Below are positions 25,378-34,889 of a stretch of DNA of 64,000 bases, in pieces. The stretch covers positions 1 to 64,000 of the forward strand of contig JBAYIE010000011.1 in assembly GCA_041665785.1 (NCBI GenBank), in the 5' to 3' direction. The notes beneath the pieces were generated by a model that ran no database searches, was not told the DNA's origin, and saw only the letters and a list, made by a program, of their open reading frames with translations. The position numbers and the translations under genes were made by a program. The DNA is from JBAYIE01 sp041665785 (GTDB taxonomy: Bacteria > Bacteroidota > Bacteroidia > UKL13-3). Position 1 is the first letter of the stretch; the number at the start of each line of letters is the position of its first letter.

Positions 25378-26127
25378 CTATTGCATAACCATTCCACCAT
25401 CCACGCAGATGGTTTGGCCACTGATATATGCAGCCAGATCGGATGCCAGAAACAACACGCAATTGGCTACATCCTCAGGCGAACCTCCACGTTTGAGTGA
25501 AATGCCTTTTACCCATTCGGCTCTGATTTCCGGTGTTAACGCTTCAGTCATTTCCGTTTCAATAAAGCCCGGAGCAATTGCATTGCAGCGAATATTGCGT
25601 GATCCCAATTCTTTGGCAACCGATTTGGTCAGGCCGATCATTCCGGCTTTTGAAGCAGCATAATTGGCCTGACCTGCATTTCCAGTGATACCAACTACTG
25701 AAGTAATATTGATAATGGATCCTGCTTTGGCTTTCATCATTGAGCGCATGGCGGCCTTGATCATGGCAAAAGCTGATTTCAAATTGGTATCGAGTACTTC
25801 ATCCCACATTTGTTCGGTCATCCGCATCATAAGATTATCGCGTGTGATACCTGCATTGTTGACAAGAACATCGAGCTGTCCGAATTCTTTAATAATTTCG
25901 TCGATTAATTTTTCAGCTTCCGCAAATTCTGCCGCGTTGCTCTGATAGCCTTTTCCTTTTACACCTAAGGTGTTGAGTTCTGTTTCAAATGCATTGGCTT
26001 TTTCTACTGAACTTACATAAGTAAAAGCGATATTGGCTCCATGCCTGGCCAGTTGCAGGGCAATTCCTTTGCCTATTCCACGGGTTGCTCCTGTTACGAG
26101 AGCTGTTTTTCCTTCCAGCAGTTTCAT
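25378..26127 (-). CDS. fabG: 3-oxoacyl-[acyl-carrier-protein] reductase
   Basis: FabG (EC 1.1.1.100) reduces 3-oxoacyl-ACP with NADPH in fatty acid elongation. The 249-residue product is a classical short-chain dehydrogenase: TGATRGIGKGIA (cofactor loop, about 13-24), NNAGITRDNLMMRM, the catalytic S-Y-K set (NITSVVGITGNAGQANYAASK), and IAPGFIETEMTEAL. The NAGITRDNL and GFIETEM segments are FabG-type. Acetoacetyl-CoA reductase PhaB belongs to the same family, and given the PHA genes 30 kb away a PhaB role cannot be excluded by sequence alone, but no pha genes adjoin. Confidence 0.88.
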   Translation of the reverse strand: MKLLEGKTALVTGATRGIGKGIALQLARHGANIAFTYVSSVEKANAFETELNTLGVKGKGYQSNAAEFAEAEKLIDEIIKEFGQLDVLVNNAGITRDNLMMRMTEQMWDEVLDTNLKSAFAMIKAAMRSMMKAKAGSIINITSVVGITGNAGQANYAASKAGMIGLTKSVAKELGSRNIRCNAIAPGFIETEMTEALTPEIRAEWVKGISLKRGGSPEDVANCVLFLASDLAAYISGQTICVDGGMVMQ

Positions 26128-26185
26128 TCAATTGATGTTTATGCGGTAAATGTAAGTCGGTATGGCTATAAGTGCAAGTACCTGT

Positions 26186-29100
26186 TTAACGCAACAAAGT
26201 AACACTGCCTTTGAATTTTGTCAAACGGTTGTTTAAATCCAGGACTTCCATGGAATACAAGTAGACTCCATCCGGAGCATATTCGTCTTTGATTTTGCCA
26301 TTCCACCAGGGATCACCAGGAACTTTAAAGGTATAAACGGTTTCACCCCATTTGTTGTATATGGTTCCTTGAACGTATTGCACTAATTCAGCCGGATAGC
26401 GTGGTACGAAACTTTCGTTGTTGCGATCGCCGTTAGGTGTAAAAGCGTTGGGTATGAAAAAATGCATTACATCATAAACCTGAACTTCAGCAGTATCGGT
26501 TGCTGTACAACCAAATTGGTCAGTAGCTGTTAACCAAACCAAATATTTTCCCGGTGTATTGAATGTGTATTCGGGTTGCTTTTCAAAAGAATAATATTCA
26601 GGCGTTTCTGCAAAAGTCCATTCATAGGTCATGGGCAGGGGAGTACTGAAATTAGAAGTTTGAACGGTTAATGGCGCATCACCTTTATCAGGAGTTATTG
26701 CAATTTTTGCAGTAGGTATACTAATACCCACCCATATTGAGTCGGAACTTGAGCAACCGGTTATAGAATTTTCGACCTGAATAAAAAATTGAGTCGGCGT
26801 ATTTATAGTTGCACTGGGATAGGGAACAGTTGGATTATCTAAAAACGAAACCGGAGTCCAGTTAAATACGTTCGCATTGGCAATGGTAGGTGTAAGGAGG
26901 AAAGGCTGATTTAAACAAGCTGTGGTATCGTTTCCTAATTCTACTATGGGAAGTGGATTAACAGTTATTGTAACGGTATCGTAGGCTGTGCAGTTTCCTG
27001 AGCGGCTGAAAAGAATATAATCAGTTGTTGTTGACGGTGTTGCAACAGGCGCAGCAATATTGGCATCGTTAAGACCGGAGGCCGGCGACCAAGAAAAAAG
27101 GGTACCTCCTGTTGCGTTGAGTTGAACGGATTCTCCAAAACAGATTTCATCATCGTTACCTGCGCTGGTAACAAGGTTGCTTTTAACTATAACTTCAACC
27201 GAATCCATCACAGCACAACTGCCAATCTTTGCAAACACATAAAATGTAGCTGTTGATGTTGGTGTAACGTATGGGTTGGCCAAGCTGGTATCGGAAACGA
27301 ATCCGTTGTTTATCCAGGCGTATTGGTTGCCTCCGGTTGCCAGTAATTGAACACTATCGCCCGGACAAATTTGTTGGGGCAAACCAGCATCCGGTAAAAT
27401 TTGGATCACCGTTATTTTCAACGAATCTTTTACCGAACAAAATCCTCTTGAAACATTGACCGTATATGTGGTCGTCGTTAGTGGTTTGGCAAATGGATTA
27501 AAGATATTAATATTACTTAGACCGGTTGATGGATTCCATGCATATCCGGTTCCTCCGTTAGCAGAAAGCTGAACGCTATCGCCGTAACACAGATTTAAAT
27601 CCGGTCCGGCGTTGGGAATAATTTCATTCACGGCAACATGCACGGTATCGCTGCTTGAACAACCTGCTGTATAAACGGTGAGCAAATAATCTGTATCTAC
27701 ACCGGGTTTAGCATAAGGATTGGCAATAAACGGATTGCTAAGACCTGCTGGCGGCAGCCATGTAAAAGAAGCGCCACCGCTACCGTTGAGTTGTATACTA
27801 TCTCCTTTACAAAGGATTGTATCGATACCTGCATTGGCTTCAGCATAATTCACATAAATGGTCAGGGTATCCTTAAAAATGCAACTTCCGTTGGTGGAAG
27901 AAAGAATATAGGTGGTTGTGGCCATGGGGCGCGCAACCGGGTTAGCTGAGAATGGATTGTCAAGGCCGGTTGAAGGTGACCATGAATAGGCAGAAGCATT
28001 TCCAAATGTTTGTATTTGAACGCTGTCTCCACTACAAATGGTGGTATCCTGATTCATAATGTGGGATTTACCTTTGTAGAAAAGATCCAGCATTTCATCG
28101 TTGCTTAATGCGTAATTGTAGATACGTATTTCGTCTACCAGACCATCAAATCCCAGCGGATTCAGGTTATGGTTTCCGATAGACACACCGCAGGCATTCT
28201 GAATGGAGTTTAACCCTTTAAAACTTCCGGCAAGTCTTCCGTTGAGGAATAAGCGGGATGTACTGTCGTCTTTGTTAACACTTAAACTGATCAGGTACCA
28301 TTCATTCATGCGCAGGGCACTGTCGGAAAGCAAGGAAACTTTGGTGGTAGCACTGGCACCGTCGAAATCGCGGAATTCAATTTTTCCTGCATCTCCAACC
28401 GGGTTGGTAGGAGCGAGGATCAATTCATACCCGCCGTTTTTAAATACACTGATGATACGTGAACCGTGACTTTGAATATTTCTTGCTTTAGCCCAAACTG
28501 AAATGGTGAATGATTGATTGGCCGGAAAGCTCAGCTTCGGGTCGGCGGAAGAAATGAGTTTATCGCTGGTGCTGTTGGAAAAAGAATAAACGCTGTTTTT
28601 ATTGTTGAAGCGATCGGTGCTGAGTTGAGTGGTTGCTCCCTGCACTACAGGTGTGGCGGGATTAAGCGAAACATCTCTGGCATCATTGTTTATGGGAACA
28701 AAGTACAACAGGTTATTGTTTTTGCTGCTGATGCTTTGTGAAAGCACACAACAATTCTGATTTACATTTACCACAACGGTATCCTTATTTGAACAGGAGC
28801 CGTTGGCAATGGTTAAAAAATAGGTACGGGTTGCAGTAGGCTTAGAATAAGGGTTAGGAATATTGGTTGCACTTAAATTAGTAGATGGAAACCAGGTATA
28901 CGTTGCTCCTCCGGAAGCATGTATTTGCACGCTATCTCCTATGCAAACGCCAAGATCAGGCAAAGTTGGAATTTGCAATGGCGTGCCATTATACAATTCA
29001 CTTATTTCAGCATTGGTTAAGATCCGGTTATAAATTCTGATTTCATCTACAGCGCCATTATACGGGAGGGTAGGAGTATTGGTCAAACCTGCCTGATGAG

Positions 29101-29782
29101 TTGCACCAATGGTTATTTCCTGGGCAGTATTGGCACAGAACTTATCAATGGTTCCATTGCTGGCTGAGAATGCAGTAGGAAACCCGTTTACGTACATCAC
29201 CACCCTGTTGGAAATGAGTGGTGTTGCGCCGTTAAAAATAAGTGTAAAAAAGAACCATTGATTAACGGGAATGGGTGCGGTGCTTTTCCATTCCAGGTAA
29301 TCGGTTGCTGAAGAATAAACGATACCCCTTACCGTACCATCGCTGGCCTGATATACCATCCATTCATTCGCGCTGGCACCTCCGGCACTTTTGGCTACTA
29401 TTACACCACGTGACGAGCTCCAGACATTGGATTTTGCCCATCCTGAAACAGTAAAACGTGAGGTAGGGGTTTTGCAAAACAAGGTATCCAGAATGTCGCC
29501 ATATTTGATAAACTGATTGGTACCGTTAAAGGCCATAGCATTGAAAGCCGTTCCAAACCGATCATTCACGGATCCGGGACCGTTTAAGGACGTAGCCTGA
29601 AAGCCTGCATAACCCTGATCGTTCAAAATTCCACCGTTAAGTGGAAGACAGAATACCAGGCCTTGAGATAAGGTAGTATGGGTAGAGGAGCAGGTGATGC
29701 AATTTTGCGCCGATAACCGATTGTTTTGACAAAGGGTAATCGCTAGTAGAATACATAGTAAGTAGGTGCTTCTCAATAACAT
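26186..29782 (-). CDS. giant surface protein: two LamG domains, Ig-like repeats, T9SS type B signal
   Basis: The ~1200-residue protein starts at ATG 29782, giving a clean signal peptide (MLLRSTYLLCILLAITLCQN...). Two LamG/concanavalin-like domains (about 35-270 and 360-570, each ending in VDEIRIYNR or VDEIRIYNY) are separated and followed by about seven ~83-residue modules. Each module opens with C-x-G-D/E-S-V/I-Q-L, has W-x-P-x-x-G-L, and closes with G-x-C-x-x-x-D-T/S, so each has a Cys pair that could form a disulfide. A PKD-type domain (YTFNTPGKYLVWLTATD) precedes the gliding-motility-associated C-terminal domain (FFIPNAFTPNGDRNNESF ... GVYLYSMEVLD). It is probably a T9SS-exported adhesin or glycan-binding protein. 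Its terminator-like hairpin and promoter region lie at 29.8-29.95 kb. Confidence 0.88.
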   Translation of the reverse strand: MLLRSTYLLCILLAITLCQNNRLSAQNCITCSSTHTTLSQGLVFCLPLNGGILNDQGYAGFQATSLNGPGSVNDRFGTAFNAMAFNGTNQFIKYGDILDTLFCKTPTSRFTVSGWAKSNVWSSSRGVIVAKSAGGASANEWMVYQASDGTVRGIVYSSATDYLEWKSTAPIPVNQWFFFTLIFNGATPLISNRVVMYVNGFPTAFSASNGTIDKFCANTAQEITIGATHQAGLTNTPTLPYNGAVDEIRIYNRILTNAEISELYNGTPLQIPTLPDLGVCIGDSVQIHASGGATYTWFPSTNLSATNIPNPYSKPTATRTYFLTIANGSCSNKDTVVVNVNQNCCVLSQSISSKNNNLLYFVPINNDARDVSLNPATPVVQGATTQLSTDRFNNKNSVYSFSNSTSDKLISSADPKLSFPANQSFTISVWAKARNIQSHGSRIISVFKNGGYELILAPTNPVGDAGKIEFRDFDGASATTKVSLLSDSALRMNEWYLISLSVNKDDSTSRLFLNGRLAGSFKGLNSIQNACGVSIGNHNLNPLGFDGLVDEIRIYNYALSNDEMLDLFYKGKSHIMNQDTTICSGDSVQIQTFGNASAYSWSPSTGLDNPFSANPVARPMATTTYILSSTNGSCIFKDTLTIYVNYAEANAGIDTILCKGDSIQLNGSGGASFTWLPPAGLSNPFIANPYAKPGVDTDYLLTVYTAGCSSSDTVHVAVNEIIPNAGPDLNLCYGDSVQLSANGGTGYAWNPSTGLSNINIFNPFAKPLTTTTYTVNVSRGFCSVKDSLKITVIQILPDAGLPQQICPGDSVQLLATGGNQYAWINNGFVSDTSLANPYVTPTSTATFYVFAKIGSCAVMDSVEVIVKSNLVTSAGNDDEICFGESVQLNATGGTLFSWSPASGLNDANIAAPVATPSTTTDYILFSRSGNCTAYDTVTITVNPLPIVELGNDTTACLNQPFLLTPTIANANVFNWTPVSFLDNPTVPYPSATINTPTQFFIQVENSITGCSSSDSIWVGISIPTAKIAITPDKGDAPLTVQTSNFSTPLPMTYEWTFAETPEYYSFEKQPEYTFNTPGKYLVWLTATDQFGCTATDTAEVQVYDVMHFFIPNAFTPNGDRNNESFVPRYPAELVQYVQGTIYNKWGETVYTFKVPGDPWWNGKIKDEYAPDGVYLYSMEVLDLNNRLTKFKGSVTLLR

Positions 29783-29904
29783 TCCGTTCAATTTACAAGA
29801 ATACAAGTATAAGCAATTGTACTCACGTTTGTATGCAAAAGAGTTGCAAATGCTGGAAATTTTAGGGCTTTAAGGAAATTTTGACAGAGGAAGGGGAGGT
29901 CTTA

Positions 29905-29948
29905 AAATAAACAGGTAGTTGAATATACTTTCAACTACCTGTTTATTT
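29905..29948 (-). terminator. long perfect hairpin, terminator
   Basis: A 19-base-pair perfect stem with a 6-base loop (29924-29929), rich in A/T at its base so both strands end in T-runs. It lies 122 bases beyond the stop of the LamG gene at 30071 and before the promoter region of the giant protein gene. The rest of the 29783-30070 gap holds no recognisable gene. Confidence 0.7.
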
Positions 29949-30070
29949 AGTTTAAAAATTGTGATTGAGAAAGGCATTTTATTAGCCTAGCATTCAAAAT
30001 AGTTTTAAGCAAACGCAGTAAAGGAGAAACATAAAATAATTCAAATTCCAGCTAAAAAAGGTATAAAGAA

Positions 30071-31105
30071 TTACTGAATTGATATCTTCTTAATGGTGTA
30101 ATTATTATCCTGAATTACATAAATTATATAATTTCCTTTTTGCAGATCAGTTAGGTCAAGTTGATTTCCGACTGAATTCATTTGTTTAACATTTTGACCT
30201 AAAATATCATGAACCGAAACCGATTGAATGAGATACTTAGTATTGATTGTAAACATTCCACTACTGTTTGGGTTAGGATAAACCTCAATATTTTCATTGA
30301 TAGTTAAATTTTTATCAATGGCAGTACGATATACGGTTGTAAAATTTTGAAGTTCCATGACCTCTGCATAATTTAAAGTCCTGTTATATATTCGTATTTC
30401 ATCGATTGTTCCCGCATAAACATTTAGAGGATTATTAGAAGTATTGTAAGTTCCTCCTATTACAACTTCTTGATCTGAATTAATTGTAGTTCTGCCAGGA
30501 TTACCCATTCTTCTTGATAAAACGCCATATACACCATTTACATAGAACTTAAGCCGAGATGTATCAGAACTCAAACTGCCATCATAAGTCAGTGTAAAAT
30601 TAAACCAATTATTTGCAGGGATTTGGGTTGAAGACTCGACTTCATAAAAATCAGAAGCTGCAGCGGAGGTATATGAAACTAGTCCTTTTACTCTGCCATC
30701 GTTTTCATGTAAGATATACCATTGATAAGGACCTGAAACGCCACCGCCAGATTTTGAAATGATTACGTTATCTCCTTGTATATTTGAAAGTGTATCAGTT
30801 TTTGCCCATCCAGAAATTGAAAAATTTGCAACCGGACTTTTTGCAAAAACAGTATCCAGTATATCACCCAGTTTTATCAAACTATTGGTTCCGTTGAATT
30901 TATATGCAGCAGTTGCCCGGCCTATTTTATCATTAACTAATGCAGGTGAGTTTGATAGTGAACCGTTAAATGCGTTTACCGTCATGTCATTTGCGTTATC
31001 ATTGAATGGGTAATAAGCCACAAGACCTAAATTCAGGTTGATCTGCGAAAATGCATTAAATGAGTATAATCCAATGATTAACAAGGAGTAGAGTTGTCGT
31101 TTCAT
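30071..31105 (-). CDS. LamG-domain protein with T9SS type A sorting domain
   Basis: The 344-residue protein begins at ATG 31105 with signal peptide MKRQLYSLLIIGLYSFNAFS. A LamG/concanavalin-like lectin domain fills about residues 20-250 (FNGTNSLIKLGDILDTVF, FSISGWAK, IDEIRIYNRTLNYAEVMEL). It ends in a type A T9SS signal (VYPNPNSSGMFTI, V-H-D-I-L-G-Q, LQKGNYIIYV). The LamG domain is clearly paralogous to the first one of the neighbouring giant protein, sharing GTN-x-x-I-K-x-G-D-I-L-D-T. A longer frame from a TTG upstream exists, but the −7 box at 31127-31134 would place transcription start after it. Confidence 0.88.
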   Translation of the reverse strand: MKRQLYSLLIIGLYSFNAFSQINLNLGLVAYYPFNDNANDMTVNAFNGSLSNSPALVNDKIGRATAAYKFNGTNSLIKLGDILDTVFAKSPVANFSISGWAKTDTLSNIQGDNVIISKSGGGVSGPYQWYILHENDGRVKGLVSYTSAAASDFYEVESSTQIPANNWFNFTLTYDGSLSSDTSRLKFYVNGVYGVLSRRMGNPGRTTINSDQEVVIGGTYNTSNNPLNVYAGTIDEIRIYNRTLNYAEVMELQNFTTVYRTAIDKNLTINENIEVYPNPNSSGMFTINTKYLIQSVSVHDILGQNVKQMNSVGNQLDLTDLQKGNYIIYVIQDNNYTIKKISIQ

Positions 31106-31126
31106 TTTAAGGTTTATTGATTTTAA

Positions 31127-31134
31127 CAAATATA
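31127..31134 (-). promoter_or_regulatory. −7 element of the LamG gene
   Basis: Minus-strand TATATTTG, a perfect −7 box 21 bases before the ATG at 31105. No TTG with 18-19 bases spacing is present, so only half the promoter is supported. Confidence 0.5.
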
Positions 31135-31180
31135 GAAAATATTTGTAAACGAATTACATTGCAGGGCTTTTTAAAAGAGA

Positions 31181-32200
31181 ATGGAAAAAATAAAGTTTGC
31201 CATAGTTGGATGCGGAAGCATCGGATCCAGACATATTGCTGTAACAGACGCTGAAGAGCGTGCAGAAATTGTGGGTTTATGCGATGTTGATTCTGATAAA
31301 CTAATTAAGTTTAGTTCAATGTATGACGTTGGTCAAGTATATTCCGACTTCAAGAAATTACTTCATGAAACCAATGCAGATGTTGTAAATATTTGTACTC
31401 CTCATGGTTTACATGCAGAAATGGCAATTTTGGCAATGAATGCCGGAAAAAATGTTTTGGTCGAAAAGCCCATGGCCCTCAATGTTTTCGATTGTCACAG
31501 AATGATTGATGCCTCTAAAGCAAATAAAGTTAAACTGATGGTTGTAAAACAAAATAGATACAATGTACCTATTGCGTTAACAAAAGAAGCATTAACCAGT
31601 GGATTTTTGGGAAAGATTTTCATGGTACAATGTAATGTGCTTTGGAATCGACATCAGGGATATTACAATGATTCAAACTGGCGTGGCAAGTTGGCTCTTG
31701 AAGGTGGCGCATTGCATACTCAGGTAAGCCATTTTATTGACTTGTTGATTTGGTGGTTTGGAGATGTTGTAGATGCAAAAGCTGATATGGCAACCTTGAA
31801 TCATGAAATTGAGATTGAAGATTGTGGCCAAGCGTTACTAACATTCAAATCTGGGACAATGGGCACAATTGTATGGACGACATGTGTTTATAATAAAAAT
31901 TATGAAGGAAGCATTACGATTATTGGTGAAAATGGCACCATTAAAATAGGCGGACAATATCTAAATAAGATTGAATTTTGGGATGTAAAATCATACCCAC
32001 TGCCAGATAATATTGAATTTACCGATATGCCTAATGCATATGGTAAGTATCAGGGAACCAGTTCAAATCACGACAAGGTAGTTCACGATGTTGTTGCAGA
32101 ATTATTAAATGAAAGACATAATGTTGTTGAAGGTGATGAAGGAATGAAAACCATTGAAGCTATTGAATTGATTTATAAAAATGCAAAAAGAGCGAATTAG
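31181..32200 (+). CDS. Gfo/Idh/MocA dehydrogenase, WlbA/WbpB-like
   Basis: The 339-residue NAD(P)-dependent oxidoreductase begins with KIKFAIVGCGSIGSRH (Rossmann loop) and has NVLVEKPMAL with K96, then KQNRYNVPI and GGALHTQVSHFIDLLIWWFG with H184. The KQNRYN block and the Lys/His pair closely resemble WlbA/WbpB enzymes, which oxidise C3 of UDP-N-acetylglucosaminuronic acid before transamination. It is the first gene of the polysaccharide operon and its 3' end overlaps the next gene by 20 bases. The substrate is inferred from family resemblance and from the DegT aminotransferase four genes further on. No UDP-GlcNAc 6-dehydrogenase is present here to make the uronic acid. Confidence 0.8.
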   Translation: MEKIKFAIVGCGSIGSRHIAVTDAEERAEIVGLCDVDSDKLIKFSSMYDVGQVYSDFKKLLHETNADVVNICTPHGLHAEMAILAMNAGKNVLVEKPMALNVFDCHRMIDASKANKVKLMVVKQNRYNVPIALTKEALTSGFLGKIFMVQCNVLWNRHQGYYNDSNWRGKLALEGGALHTQVSHFIDLLIWWFGDVVDAKADMATLNHEIEIEDCGQALLTFKSGTMGTIVWTTCVYNKNYEGSITIIGENGTIKIGGQYLNKIEFWDVKSYPLPDNIEFTDMPNAYGKYQGTSSNHDKVVHDVVAELLNERHNVVEGDEGMKTIEAIELIYKNAKRAN

Positions 32201-33161
32201 TGTAATTGTTACGAGCGCAGGTACTGCTTCTGCAATCAGTGTTATAAAGGCACTAAAGGAGCAACATGAGTTTGAAATAAAAATCATTGCCGTTGATGTG
32301 GATCCTATGGCAGCCGGTTTGTTTCTTGCAGATGAATCTGCAATTGTTCCTGCTGTAACAAGTGCAGATTATATAAGCTCACTTATCAAACTCTCAGCAA
32401 AAACGGGGGCTAAAATTCTAATACCAATATATTCCAAGGAAATCAGATTAATTTCTGAGAACAGCCAATATCTAAAAGGGCATGGAATTCATACTTTGTT
32501 GTCATCCTTTGAAATCATTGAATTGGTCAACGATAAAAGTGCAATGCATAATGCTGTAACTAATTTGGGAATTCGTACTCCTTATCTTTATACGAAAAAG
32601 GAATTACAACAAATTGATTCATCTTCATTACCGCTATTTGCAAAGCCTAATACTGGCAGTTCAAGTTCCGGTACAGAAAAGATTTCCTCTATTTCGAGAT
32701 TGAATGAACTTATAGCTGATTCAGAAGATTTGATTATTCAATCCTTTATTGATGCTGATGAAGTTACTGTAGATGTTTTGTGTGATAATTCCAGTAATGC
32801 CATAGTTATTGCCCCTCGTTTGAGATTAGCGACAAAGTCAGGTCAAAGTGTTAAAGGAAGAACTATTTCAAACAACATATTCATTAAGCCAGTTCAAATA
32901 ATCTGTAATGCACTTAAGATAAAAGGGGTCTGTAATATTCAATTTTTTTTAAAAGATAATGAATTGACATTTATTGAATTGAATCCACGGTTTGCGGCTG
33001 GGGGACTAATGCTAACAGTTGGTGCAGGTGCAAATATTCCACTATTGCTTTTGAAATTAATATTAGGTGTCCAAATCAATAAGAATGAATGTCTAGCAAG
33101 ACCAGGTATTGAAATGACCAGATACTGGCAAGAAATAATAATAAATAAACCATTAAATTAA
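32181..33161 (+). CDS. ATP-grasp ligase (carbamoyl-phosphate-synthase-like)
   Basis: The 326-residue protein has a pre-ATP-grasp Rossmann-like N terminus (ISVIVTSAGTASAISVIKAL, VDVDPMAAGLFLAD). The ATP-grasp core follows: PLFAKPNTGSSSSGT as the flexible ATP loop, LIIQSFIDADEVTVDVLCD for adenine-binding and catalytic residues, and FIELNPRFAAGG, where Glu and Asn bind metal. Such proteins join a carboxylate to an amine or thiol nucleophile through an acyl phosphate. In capsule and O-antigen loci they often accompany an HAD phosphatase and epimerase, but their products are mostly unknown. It overlaps the upstream gene by 20 bases, a sign of tight coupling. Confidence 0.8.
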   Translation: MQKERISVIVTSAGTASAISVIKALKEQHEFEIKIIAVDVDPMAAGLFLADESAIVPAVTSADYISSLIKLSAKTGAKILIPIYSKEIRLISENSQYLKGHGIHTLLSSFEIIELVNDKSAMHNAVTNLGIRTPYLYTKKELQQIDSSSLPLFAKPNTGSSSSGTEKISSISRLNELIADSEDLIIQSFIDADEVTVDVLCDNSSNAIVIAPRLRLATKSGQSVKGRTISNNIFIKPVQIICNALKIKGVCNIQFFLKDNELTFIELNPRFAAGGLMLTVGAGANIPLLLLKLILGVQINKNECLARPGIEMTRYWQEIIINKPLN

Positions 33162-33166
33162 AGAAA

Positions 33167-34159
33167 ATGAAAATCGTAGTGACCGGAGGTGCCGGCTTTA
33201 TTGGATCACATATAGTTGAAAGTCTTGTTTATCTTGGGCATGAGGTAACTGTGTTTGATAATTTTTATACAGGGCGCAGAGAAAATTTATCCAATGTAAT
33301 AGATGATATTAGGATAATTGAAGGAGACATTATGAATGTTGAAGCACTCAGGAATGTTTTTAAGAATGTTGATATAGTTTCTCATCAAGCTGCACAACTT
33401 GAAATATTCAGGAGTACAGATGAGCCTCTTTTCGATCTGGAGTTGAATACCATTGGTACTCTAAATGTATTAAAAGCTGCTAAAGATGTTGGTGTGTCAA
33501 AAATTGTCAATGCATCTTCCGCATGCATCTATGGTCAGGTGGAAGGTGTTACTTCGGAAGAACACTATCCAAGGCCAAATTGGGCATATGGAGTAAGTAA
33601 GTTGGCAGCCGAGAAATATTGCGATATTTACTCTGATTATTTTCAACTACCGGTTGTTAACTTAAGATATGGAATTACATTCGGAGAAAGAGAGTGGTAC
33701 CGACGAGTTTTAACCATTATGTGTAAACGTGTCATAAATGGTCAAGAGCCAGTTGTGTTTGGTGATGGATCGCAGGTTAGGGATTTTATTTATGTAAAAG
33801 ACCTGGTAGAGTTTCATAACACTGTTCTGAAAAGCGAAAAGGCAAATGGTCGCTCATATAATGTAGGTACAGGAATTGGCACATCAATTAAGGATTTGGC
33901 TTTGAAAGTGGTGGAGGCTTCAGGGAAAGATCTTCATGTTGTTTATGAAAATACCGAAGAAGGTGAATTCTCGAAATTAGTACCAGATAAAAAAAGAAAC
34001 ACTGCAGAACTGAAAGTAATGCTTTTAAATGTTACTAAGGCAAAAATTGAAATGGGGTGGGAGCCTAAGATTTCATTAGTAGATGGTTTACGAAATGAGA
34101 TTAACTGGGCGACAGAAAATATGGATCGCTGGGAGAAAGTGTTTTACAGCAAAATATAA
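33167..34159 (+). CDS. NAD-dependent sugar epimerase/dehydratase
   Basis: The 330-residue extended short-chain dehydrogenase has the TGGAGFIGSH cofactor loop (residues 6-15), a VFDNFYTGRRENL segment typical of UDP-hexose epimerases, NASSACIYG (catalytic Ser), YGVSKLAAEKY (Y-x-x-x-K) and LRYGITFG. VFGDGSQVRDFIYVKDL is the nucleotide-sugar binding region. It most resembles UDP-glucose/UDP-GlcNAc 4-epimerase-like enzymes. It lies 5 bases after the ATP-grasp gene. The specific sugar cannot be assigned. Confidence 0.82.
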   Translation: MKIVVTGGAGFIGSHIVESLVYLGHEVTVFDNFYTGRRENLSNVIDDIRIIEGDIMNVEALRNVFKNVDIVSHQAAQLEIFRSTDEPLFDLELNTIGTLNVLKAAKDVGVSKIVNASSACIYGQVEGVTSEEHYPRPNWAYGVSKLAAEKYCDIYSDYFQLPVVNLRYGITFGEREWYRRVLTIMCKRVINGQEPVVFGDGSQVRDFIYVKDLVEFHNTVLKSEKANGRSYNVGTGIGTSIKDLALKVVEASGKDLHVVYENTEEGEFSKLVPDKKRNTAELKVMLLNVTKAKIEMGWEPKISLVDGLRNEINWATENMDRWEKVFYSKI

Positions 34160-34165
34160 TTGATT

Positions 34166-34879
34166 ATGGCTTTTACGAAAGAAGAATTGGACCAAATTGC
34201 AGGTAATTTTACCGAAGAAGTTGGATTTGAAGTTGACCTTCAAAAATATAAAATAGCCGAAATAAGTAAGTTTATCGCAGGCGAATCAATGTTGGACGTT
34301 GGGTGCGGTGTAGGGGCAATGACCAAGGCATATGAGAAGAGGTTTAAAAGAATTGTTGGAATTGATGGCTCGGAAGTAAAAATTTCTAAAGCATTGAATT
34401 GGAATAGTGCCCCAAACATTGAATACATCTTGACATTTTTCGAGGATTATAAGCCCAAAGAAAAATTTGATTTTATCGTGTCAACTAACGTGTTGGAGCA
34501 TGTTGATGATAGCGTGGAGTTCCTGAAAAATATTAAGTCATGGCTGAATCCTGGAGGGCGAGTTGTTATGACAGTTCCAAATGCTTTGGGATTGCATAAA
34601 CGCATCGGCTTAAAAATGGGAGTTATCAATGATCTATTCCAATTAACTGAAGCTGATTATGGAAAGGGACATAAAAGAATTTATGATAGAGCCAAATTGA
34701 ATTCAGATTTTGAACAAGCAGGATATTCTGTAGTGTATCTGGGGGGGATTCTTTTAAAGCCTTTGTCTCATAAGCAAATGGAGACCTGGGATAAAAAGAT
34801 TGTGGATGCACTTTATGAAATAGGGCTGGAATTACCAGACTATTGTTCGAGCCTTATTATTGTTGGAACAATTTCATAA
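34166..34879 (+). CDS. SAM-dependent methyltransferase
   Basis: The protein (237 residues from the ATG at 34166; a TTG two codons earlier is less likely) is a class I methyltransferase. Motif I is SMLDVGCGVGAM, followed by RIVGIDGSEVKI, FIVSTNVLEHVDD (post-motif) and L-N-P-G-G-R-V-V-M-T-V-P-N. It resembles the UbiE/COQ5-type enzymes common in surface polysaccharide clusters, where they may methylate sugars or modify chain ends. A run of seven G bases at 34741-34747 lies in the coding region. The low G+C matches its immediate neighbours. Confidence 0.82.
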   Translation: MAFTKEELDQIAGNFTEEVGFEVDLQKYKIAEISKFIAGESMLDVGCGVGAMTKAYEKRFKRIVGIDGSEVKISKALNWNSAPNIEYILTFFEDYKPKEKFDFIVSTNVLEHVDDSVEFLKNIKSWLNPGGRVVMTVPNALGLHKRIGLKMGVINDLFQLTEADYGKGHKRIYDRAKLNSDFEQAGYSVVYLGGILLKPLSHKQMETWDKKIVDALYEIGLELPDYCSSLIIVGTIS

Positions 34880-34889
34880 ATAGACCTAA

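Noticed and set aside
25378..26127. fabG as the acetoacetyl-CoA reductase phaB of the PHA pathway
   Set aside because: The sequence fits FabG equally well or better, and the gene is 30 kb from the PHA locus with no pha gene next to it.
32181..32200. 20-base overlap as a possible frameshift joining the dehydrogenase and ATP-grasp genes
   Set aside because: Both proteins are complete for their families at both ends, so this is ordinary operon overlap.
34741..34747. seven-G run in the methyltransferase gene (and a similar run near 42284) as phase-variation tracts
   Set aside because: Seven bases is short, they lie deep in coding regions and nothing suggests switching; only the eight-G run in the signal peptide was kept.
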